In this document: in pieces, positions 32,893 through 38,638 of the stretch | Layout: the number at the start of each line of letters is the position of its first letter | How positions within the stretch are numbered: position 1 is the first letter of the stretch | Source of the DNA: an uncultured Treponema sp. | Lineage (GTDB): Bacteria > Spirochaetota > Spirochaetia > Treponematales > Treponemataceae | Assembly (NCBI GenBank): GCA_946535985.1 | Contig: CAMNDY010000016.1 | Coordinates: forward strand, 1 to 38,638 | Length of the DNA stretch: 38,638 nucleotides | Direction of reading: 5' to 3' | The notes under the pieces: generated by a model | What the model was told of the DNA's origin: nothing | The model's database searches: none | The model's input: the letters and a program-made list of their open reading frames with translations, nothing else | Translations under genes and position numbers: made by a program

Positions 32893-34899
32893 ATGTTCTA
32901 CGCAATTATAGGTTTACTGGCAATAATACTTAATCTCATCATAAACCGGGAGTCTTTTGCAAACCTTAGGAGCCGGTCCGGTGAATCTAAAAGCGAACAG
33001 ATGGTAGCCTCCCGCTACAAGATTTTTTTAATTGCTTCAAACTGTTATTTTCTTGCAGATATCGGCTGGGGACTTTTATACGAAAACCGCCACATAAAGG
33101 CTTTATTCCCTTTCTTATATCTGGATTGTCTTTTGTACTTCTTTTTTATGTTCCTGTCTATTCTCACCTGGATTCGCTATATTGTTGCCTATCTGGACAG
33201 ACATGACCGCAAAAGTAAAGCCCTGCTCATGTCGGTGTGGGTTTTGTTCGTTCTGGCTATTATTTATCTGATAATTAATTGTTTTCATCCTTTTATTTTT
33301 TCTTTTAATGAAGAGCACGAATATATTATTGAACCGGGCCGGCATATTGCTTTTATTTTGCAGATTGTTCTTTATCTGCTGACATCAAGCTATCTGCTCT
33401 TTATAGCGCATAAATCAACCGGTGGTGAAAAGTCCCGCTATACTGCCGTTGGACTTACCTGTCTTGTAATGGAATTGTTTCTGATATTACAGATTTTTAA
33501 TGAAGTCTACCCTTCTTATGCCATGGGACTTATTATTGGAATTTGTGTAATTCACTCCTTTGTTGAAGCAGGCGAAAGAAAAGAAAAAGAAATATACGAT
33601 AACATTGCAACAAGACTTGCAGAAAATTATGAAGCAATTTATTACATCAATATAGAAACTGGTGCATTCCGGGAATTTTCAAAAAGTGATGAATATGCGT
33701 CTATGCAGGTTCCTGTTGTGGGCAAAGATTTTTACGAAGAAACCCGGCTGAATATTGACAGGTTTGTGCATCCTGATGACAGAGAGTTTGCAAAAAATCT
33801 GCACCAGAAAGAAACAATGCTTAAAATTCTGGAAGACAAAAAATCCTATTCCTATAAATACAGACTGATGATTAACGGGCAGCAAAAACATTATACTTTT
33901 ACCCTCATGCTGGCCCCGGATGGAAAACATTTTATTATCAGCGAAACAAATGTTGATGACGAAATAACAGCCGAAAACCTGCGGTCTAAAAATTTGAATA
34001 AACAGGTTACCTTTACTCAGATTGCAGAGATTCTGGCTGTAAATTATGACGTTATTTATTATGTTAATATAAAAGACTCAAGTTACATCAGTTACGAATG
34101 CAGGAACATTTACGGCGAAGTAGAAATTCAGAGAGCCGGCGATGATTTTTTTGAAGATTCCAAAACTGATATTACAAATATTGTTCATAAAAATGATCTG
34201 GAGACTGTACTCGACTTTGTTAATAAAGAAAATTTAGCCTGCACCCTTATGAATCAAAAAAGCTGCCACCTGGATTACAGAATTGTGGCCTTTAAGAAAA
34301 CTCATTACGTGAGGATGACAGTACAAAAGACAACTGACGAAAGTCACTATATTATTGGAATTGAAAATATTAATGATGAAGTTAAAAAAGAAAAGCAGCA
34401 TCTCAAGGCTCTGAATAGCGAAAAAGAACTTGCCAGGCGAGATGAGCTTACAGGTATAAAAAATAAAACTGCCTATAATGAACTTGAAAAGTCTGTCCAG
34501 GCAAACATCGATAACGGCATGGATTATCTGCCATTTGGACTTGTTGTTTGTGATACTAACGAACTCAAAAAAGTAAATGATTCTAAGGGTCATGTTGCCG
34601 GTGATGAATATATAAAACAGTCTGCAAAGCTTTTGTGTAATATCTTTGTTCACAGTCCTGTGTTCAGAATTGGCGGCGACGAGTTTGTTGTTTTCCTGCG
34701 AGGTGATGATTATACAAACAGAGAGGCTTTGATGAAAACCCTCCAGGATCAGGTTTGGGAAAATCAAAAATCAAAATCCGGTCCGGTTCTAGCTTCGGGA
34801 ATGGCAGACTTTACTCCGGGAAAAGACAAGCTGGTTTCCGAAATCTTTGACCGCGCCGACAAAGCAATGTACAAAAACAAGCGGGATCTAAAAAAATAA
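32893..34899 (+). CDS. Membrane sensor diguanylate cyclase with tandem PAS-like domains
   Basis: A 668-residue protein. Residues 1-225 hold about seven transmembrane helices (MFYAIIGLLAIILNLII, LFPFLYLDCLLYFFFMFLSI, LLMSVWVLFVLAIIYLIINC and others), a 7TM-type sensor. Two PAS-like units follow, alike to each other: AENYEAIYYINIETGAF near 240 and AVNYDVIYYVNIKDSSY near 385, each ending in YII/FIIS...N(V/I)(D/N)DE. Residues 510-668 are a GGDEF domain (ARRDELTGIKNKTAYNE, DTNELKKVNDSKGHVAGDEY, RIGGDEFVVF with GGDEF at 594-598). No RxxD inhibitory site is present. It produces cyclic di-GMP in response to an unknown cue. No ribosome-binding site precedes the ATG. The gene is divergent from oppA; the large exported protein gene follows 24 bases later and may be co-transcribed. 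Confidence 0.93.
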   Translation: MFYAIIGLLAIILNLIINRESFANLRSRSGESKSEQMVASRYKIFLIASNCYFLADIGWGLLYENRHIKALFPFLYLDCLLYFFFMFLSILTWIRYIVAYLDRHDRKSKALLMSVWVLFVLAIIYLIINCFHPFIFSFNEEHEYIIEPGRHIAFILQIVLYLLTSSYLLFIAHKSTGGEKSRYTAVGLTCLVMELFLILQIFNEVYPSYAMGLIIGICVIHSFVEAGERKEKEIYDNIATRLAENYEAIYYINIETGAFREFSKSDEYASMQVPVVGKDFYEETRLNIDRFVHPDDREFAKNLHQKETMLKILEDKKSYSYKYRLMINGQQKHYTFTLMLAPDGKHFIISETNVDDEITAENLRSKNLNKQVTFTQIAEILAVNYDVIYYVNIKDSSYISYECRNIYGEVEIQRAGDDFFEDSKTDITNIVHKNDLETVLDFVNKENLACTLMNQKSCHLDYRIVAFKKTHYVRMTVQKTTDESHYIIGIENINDEVKKEKQHLKALNSEKELARRDELTGIKNKTAYNELEKSVQANIDNGMDYLPFGLVVCDTNELKKVNDSKGHVAGDEYIKQSAKLLCNIFVHSPVFRIGGDEFVVFLRGDDYTNREALMKTLQDQVWENQKSKSGPVLASGMADFTPGKDKLVSEIFDRADKAMYKNKRDLKK

Positions 34900-34923
34900 A
34901 AAAATAATTATAAGGAATTATCT

Positions 34924-37824
34924 ATGAAAAAATGTCTGATTTCTCTTCTTTGCCTATTAATTAATTTTGGAATTTGCTTTTCTGCACAATTTAAGGATTT
35001 ATCATTAAACAGCGCGATTAAACAAAGCGGAGAATTGTATGAATATGAAATAGAAACTTTTTCCGACGACCCGACTTTTAAAACAGAGTTTGAAAACAAG
35101 AATAAAGTATTCAAGGAATTTTTTCAGAAGCTTCCGGGAAATTTTTCTGCATATCCAATAATCGGGAATGGTTCGATTTTTAAATATTCCGGCAAAAGAT
35201 ATGAAAATTTCAAATATGTAGTAGCTGTAGAAACACAAAATTTTCATATTCAGCTGTACGATGCTCAAGTAGATGACAAAGGAATACATGGTTACGCCCA
35301 GATTCTTGTAAACATTGACGCAAAATCTTTTGCAAACGGAAAGTCAAAGAAGCCATATTTAATTCTGTCTTTTACAGATTTTTACATTCTTAATGACGGA
35401 TCTTTTGAAAGCGGCTGGTCGGATGACCAAGGGGTAAACTCATATAAATCTGGTGAAAAAATTTATGTGGTTCTTGAGAAAGTCAGTCTTCAAAAAGAAA
35501 AGGATAAATATCTTATCGTGGCACAGGAACCCCGTAACAACAGATTCTTTTCTGGAAACTGGATCAAATTAGGAAAAACCATTTTTTCAACAGACGCAAA
35601 GATTATTTCGACTGAACCTTATACTCAGGAACAAATAATTGAAAACAGCGAAAAACACTGCACCATCAAGTGCAATAATTCAAATTGGGATGGTAAAAAG
35701 TTTTCCATAGATTTAACCAGCGTCTACCTGCCTGCCTTAAACGCAAGCTTTGATAAAGAAAACTTTGATATCAGTCTTAATAAATCAGATATTCTTATAA
35801 AAGCAAAAAACAAAAAAGATAAAGTTAATATGTTTAATTATCCATTTACAATGGATTATCTCACTATAGATCAGGACAATCTCCGTAAAGTAACAATTAA
35901 AAATGCAGTAATTTATTTTGGCCAAAACTCCCTGCAATTAGGAAATCTGGATATGCAGCTTCAAACTGAGAATGACTGGGGAGAGACAATAGAAATAGCC
36001 TGTATGGAAAATCCAGTAAGTATAACAAACCGCAAAGATAAAATAAAAATTCTGGATGATAATGATATTGTTTATGAATATGAATTTGATTCACGATATG
36101 GTCTAATGCTTACTTTTGAAACATCCTTTCCAAATCAGCAGAGCTACCGTTCAATTGAGGTTGATATAGATAAAGACGGAGTTGTTTGGTCTGGAAAAAG
36201 ATGCAGTAGTCATTATATAACAACTTATACCTTTGATAAAACAATCCTGTATGGAACCTTTTATGGCATACATCCTGATTATGGATTCGAGTTTGATGAT
36301 GCGAGCCTAAAATTTCCGGAAGGCAGCATTCTTGATGGAATCTTTTTATCGAATTATATTTATATTCGAAAAGACGGAACTCTTTCTGCTGATATACGCT
36401 CTATACCATTTTTTGATTTAGGAAGTTTTTACCCCGATTCACAATATTTTACAAAAGACGGGCTTGTCCTTTCTGGTCGTATTGCCTGGGCAGATATAGT
36501 TGAACTTCAAGGTCTTCTGAATTATCTTGAAATTGAAAAAATGTATGTTGGCTTTGATGGGCTCATAAAGGAATTCAAACTCAAGGAGTCTGGAGGAAGC
36601 TTTGGATTTCCTCTTGCAAGCGACTGGTATATTTCAATTAATAAATATTCCCTTCAAATAAATCAGACAAAAGATAAAGATGGTAACCTTTCTCCGGTGG
36701 AAATTCTTCTTTCTTTTGATGATTGCAAAATGTTTCCGCCAGATGGTTCAATGAATTTAGGAATTCCTGTTAAAAATCTCAAATACCGGCTTAAAGGAAA
36801 TTCAATGGGCTTTGTCTATGATGATGTAATTTTGCCTGAAGGTACTAAAATTGATTTCGCAAAAGCCTTTGAAAAGAAACAATATAATCCAAAAGATACT
36901 ATAAGAGTGTCAGCAAGAGAAGTAGCAGAAATCAGTAATATGCTGGATCAGGAATGTGTAGATCTGCAACGAAAAAAACTGTTTAAACTTTCTGAAGAAT
37001 ATGAATATGATCAAAAGGGCAATGTCATTCACGAAGTAAAAGCAAATGATTATGGAAAGCTCATAGACTATTATTACGAGTATGATAGCAATGGAAATAG
37101 AATAGTTTCCAGATATAAAAATAATTATGACGAACCTCAGGAAATGAGATATGAATATGATGACAAAGGAAGAATTACAAAACGCATAAATGTTATCACC
37201 GGTTATGAAGGTCGTTCTGAATATGAAGATTCTGAAGATGGATATACAGAAAGATTTTATAGAAAAGAAGCCGGGCAAAATGAAGAAAAATTATCCAGCA
37301 CATCTACAGTCTATCTTAATAAAGACGGCAAAAAAACCGGCAACAGCTCAAATGAAAAATGGATATATGACGACAGGGGAAATCTTATTGAATATGGAAA
37401 AGGCTCTTGGAAAGAATACAAAGCTCGGGAAAAATGGGTCTATAACGAGCAGAATCAGTTGATTCAGTATGACTATGACCTGGCTACATCTTACCCGAAT
37501 ACAGAAAAATACGAATATTATGACGGACTTCTTTGCAGCAAGCTATACAAAAACGGCAATACCGGAAACATCCAGCTTTATTCCTACGATAACAATAACC
37601 GCCTCATAAAAATCACTACTAAATATTTGCAAATAGATAAGTGGTATAATTTTAGAGAAGGCGGTACAGGCACTCCGCAATATTTTAAATACAACGAGTA
37701 CGGTGAGTTAGCTGCCGAAAAGAATTATAATTTCATAAAAACCTACAGCTATGAACATTATCCAAACGGCCAGTTAAAATCAAAACGGGTTTATATTTAC
37801 AGGGTTCCTAATTCTGATATGTAA
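34924..37824 (+). CDS. Large exported protein with C-terminal YD-type repeats
   Basis: A 966-residue secreted protein. Signal peptide MKKCLISLLCLLINFGICFS, cleavage near SA-QF. Residues 25-690 are beta-rich, with many Asp/Lys/Tyr and repeated strand-like segments (FSIDLTSVYLPALNASF, VTIKNAVIYFGQNSLQLGNL, YEYEFDSRYGLMLTFE); I do not recognise a family. Residues about 690-960 are YD/RHS-like repeats: YDQKGNVI, YDSNGNRI, YDDKGRIT, YDDRGNLI, YNEQNQLI, YDNNNRLI, YNEYGELA, each about 20-35 residues apart. No toxin domain follows the repeats; the protein ends at YRVPNSDM. It may be a surface or periplasmic carbohydrate- or wall-binding protein. AAGGAA precedes the ATG at a good distance, shortly after the diguanylate cyclase gene. 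Confidence 0.8.
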   Translation: MKKCLISLLCLLINFGICFSAQFKDLSLNSAIKQSGELYEYEIETFSDDPTFKTEFENKNKVFKEFFQKLPGNFSAYPIIGNGSIFKYSGKRYENFKYVVAVETQNFHIQLYDAQVDDKGIHGYAQILVNIDAKSFANGKSKKPYLILSFTDFYILNDGSFESGWSDDQGVNSYKSGEKIYVVLEKVSLQKEKDKYLIVAQEPRNNRFFSGNWIKLGKTIFSTDAKIISTEPYTQEQIIENSEKHCTIKCNNSNWDGKKFSIDLTSVYLPALNASFDKENFDISLNKSDILIKAKNKKDKVNMFNYPFTMDYLTIDQDNLRKVTIKNAVIYFGQNSLQLGNLDMQLQTENDWGETIEIACMENPVSITNRKDKIKILDDNDIVYEYEFDSRYGLMLTFETSFPNQQSYRSIEVDIDKDGVVWSGKRCSSHYITTYTFDKTILYGTFYGIHPDYGFEFDDASLKFPEGSILDGIFLSNYIYIRKDGTLSADIRSIPFFDLGSFYPDSQYFTKDGLVLSGRIAWADIVELQGLLNYLEIEKMYVGFDGLIKEFKLKESGGSFGFPLASDWYISINKYSLQINQTKDKDGNLSPVEILLSFDDCKMFPPDGSMNLGIPVKNLKYRLKGNSMGFVYDDVILPEGTKIDFAKAFEKKQYNPKDTIRVSAREVAEISNMLDQECVDLQRKKLFKLSEEYEYDQKGNVIHEVKANDYGKLIDYYYEYDSNGNRIVSRYKNNYDEPQEMRYEYDDKGRITKRINVITGYEGRSEYEDSEDGYTERFYRKEAGQNEEKLSSTSTVYLNKDGKKTGNSSNEKWIYDDRGNLIEYGKGSWKEYKAREKWVYNEQNQLIQYDYDLATSYPNTEKYEYYDGLLCSKLYKNGNTGNIQLYSYDNNNRLIKITTKYLQIDKWYNFREGGTGTPQYFKYNEYGELAAEKNYNFIKTYSYEHYPNGQLKSKRVYIYRVPNSDM

Positions 37825-37871
37825 CAGTTGTATTATTTTTTTGAAAAAAATAAAAAATCTTAAAAAAAAAC

Positions 37872-37902
37872 TTGACCTTCCACTTGGTGGAAGCCTTAGA
37901 CT
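37872..37902 (+). promoter_or_regulatory. MerR-type promoter/operator with 19-bp spacer
   Basis: TTGACC (37872-37877), a spacer of exactly 19 bases, TAGACT (37897-37902). The spacer holds the palindrome CTTCCACTTGGTGGAAG (37877-37893), the expected site for a MerR dimer that untwists an over-long promoter. The MerR gene begins 63 bases downstream, so autoregulation is likely, together with the YbjQ-like gene. Confidence 0.85.
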
Positions 37903-37965
37903 TAAGGTAATAAAACTTAAGGAGGTCAAGAAGAATCTGAAGTATAATATTTTTCGAGAAAAATT

Positions 37966-38610
37966 ATGAAGATTTATCAGGTTGAAGAATTAGTTGGAAT
38001 CACAAAAAAGAATATCCGCTTTTATGAAGATCAAAAGCTTTTATGCCCAAAGAGAAACCCCCAGAATGATTACAGGGAATATTCGCTTGAGGATGTTCGT
38101 CAGCTGGAAAAAATCAAACTGCTAAGAAAGCTTTCTGTTCCGATTGAAGAAATAAGGCTTATTGAGACAGGAAAACTTTCGCTTACACAGAGTATGAACC
38201 GGCAGATTGAGCGGATTGAAAAAGAAAAGCAGAGTGCACAGGTTATGAAAGAGCTTTGTGCCCGGCTCAGAGATGAAACCGCTGATTTAAAAACGCTGAA
38301 TGCTTCATTCTATCTTTCGGAGATGGACAAGATGGAAACTCAGGGAACAAAATTTAAAGACATACAAAAAGAAGACATTAACAGAAAAAAGAAATCGGGC
38401 GCCGTTGCAGCTGCCGGAGTTTTCTGCCTGATTTTGATTATAAGCTTTATTGCCACGCTTTTTGTTTACAGGGCGGAACCAAAAATATTGGGGCCGATTA
38501 TTGTTACCGGTCTGATTTTAATCGGGCTGGTTGTTGGAATTATTATTGCATTGATTCAAAGAATTAAAGAAATTAATGGAGGAGAAGAATATGATGCTCG
38601 TAACTATTGA
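37966..38610 (+). CDS. Membrane-tethered MerR-family regulator
   Basis: A 214-residue protein. Residues 1-70 are a MerR winged helix-turn-helix: MKIYQVEELVGITKKNIRFY (helix-turn-helix), EDQKLLCPKRNPQNDYREYS (wing with R and Y contacts) and LRKLSVPIEEIRLI. Residues 70-125 form a dimerisation coiled coil. Instead of a metal- or drug-binding domain, residues about 142-200 hold two transmembrane helices (AVAAAGVFCLILIISFIATL and LGPIIVTGLILIGLVVGIII), followed by a short basic and acidic tail. The signal is thus probably read in or at the membrane. The ATG has no good binding site of its own; an AGGAGG is found 40 bases upstream. It overlaps the start of the next gene by 20 bases. Confidence 0.9.
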   Translation: MKIYQVEELVGITKKNIRFYEDQKLLCPKRNPQNDYREYSLEDVRQLEKIKLLRKLSVPIEEIRLIETGKLSLTQSMNRQIERIEKEKQSAQVMKELCARLRDETADLKTLNASFYLSEMDKMETQGTKFKDIQKEDINRKKKSGAVAAAGVFCLILIISFIATLFVYRAEPKILGPIIVTGLILIGLVVGIIIALIQRIKEINGGEEYDARNY

Positions 38611-38638
38611 TTCAATTCCTGGTAAGGAATATGAAGTT
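38591..38638 (+). CDS. YbjQ-like (DUF74) protein, first 16 codons, cut by window edge
   Basis: Starts MMLVTIDSIPGKEYEV, which matches the opening of YbjQ/UPF0145 proteins (short beta-rich pentamer-forming proteins annotated as heavy-metal-binding; typical start xxTTxxIxGKxV/I). GGAG lies six bases before the ATG at 38591. It overlaps the end of the MerR gene in another frame, so the two are translated together and controlled by the MerR-type promoter. Only 48 bases are visible; the identification rests on that short stretch and on the neighbour. Confidence 0.6.
   Translation, partial: MMLVTIDSIPGKEYEV

Noticed and set aside
34234..34767. 177-codon open frame antisense to the GGDEF domain
   Set aside because: It lies opposite conserved GGDEF residues, so it is a shadow of that coding sequence.
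37833..37853. TTATTTTTTTGAAAAAAATAA palindrome after the YD-repeat gene as a terminator
   Set aside because: All stem pairs are A-T and there is no proper loop; such a hairpin would be too weak. It may be only an AT-rich spacer.
1..38638. CRISPR array, tRNA or rRNA genes, integrase or complete transposon
   Set aside because: No regularly spaced direct repeats, no cloverleaf or rRNA core sequences and no transposase or integrase motifs were seen on either strand.

Overview
The window looks like a chromosomal segment of a gut- or rumen-type treponeme (Spirochaetota, Treponema). This is an inference from several things. Base composition is low-GC. Carbohydrate enzymes that appear cytosolic occur together: a GH26-like hydrolase, a CE2 esterase and a GH3 glucosidase. 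There are two chemoreceptors and two GGDEF proteins, a large oligopeptide transporter operon, pyruvate phosphate dikinase, exported SH3b-like and YD-repeat proteins, and small GC-rich palindromic repeats that stand out from AT-rich surroundings. No rRNA, tRNA, CRISPR array, complete insertion sequence or prophage is visible.

Layout. 1-679 holds the N-terminal part of pyruvate phosphate dikinase on the minus strand with a good promoter. 680-1590 is a small gene graveyard: a GC-rich multi-hairpin repeat, a truncated gene, a 61-bp inverted repeat and a C-terminal gene scrap. 1581-3028 encodes a small outer-membrane-like protein and a polytopic membrane protein. 3116-6098 is a run of four genes that each contain a GNAT acetyltransferase domain or its remnant, three of them fused to another domain (VOC/glyoxalase, P-loop kinase, FeoB-associated Cys-rich anchor). 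6129-7253 is an exported protein of unknown function. 7305-9949 is a GH26-like hydrolase plus a CE2-type esterase, both without signal peptides. 9954-12404 is N-acetylglutamate synthase and an exported GH18-type protein. 12482-14059 is a ModF-like tandem ATPase. 14128-18072 holds two convergent chemoreceptors of different architecture. 18141-19091 is an EamA transporter, and 19296-21044 a GGDEF-EAL protein. 21071-25194 is an ABC exporter translationally coupled to a GH3 beta-glucosidase. 25346-26839 is an exported SH3b-like protein. 26824-32795 is an oligopeptide ABC operon (binding lipoprotein, OppB, a fused OppC-OppD, OppF). 32893-34899 is a membrane sensor diguanylate cyclase, and 34924-37824 a 966-residue exported protein with YD-type repeats. 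37966 to the end is a membrane-tethered MerR regulator with a classic 19-bp-spacer promoter, followed by the start of a YbjQ-like gene.

The most unusual structural theme is small palindromic DNA elements that have become protein. One short repeat occurs between genes (8792) and also inside two genes, in different reading frames: the linker of the ModF-like ATPase and the inter-domain region of the GH3 enzyme. A second, GC-rich multi-hairpin element encodes the linker that joins OppC to OppD in one polypeptide. Other points are the cluster of GNAT fusions, a perfect inverted repeat covering the ribosome-binding site of the peptide-binding lipoprotein gene, and the self-contained MerR/YbjQ unit. 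Functions are read from motifs and family knowledge; no searches were run.
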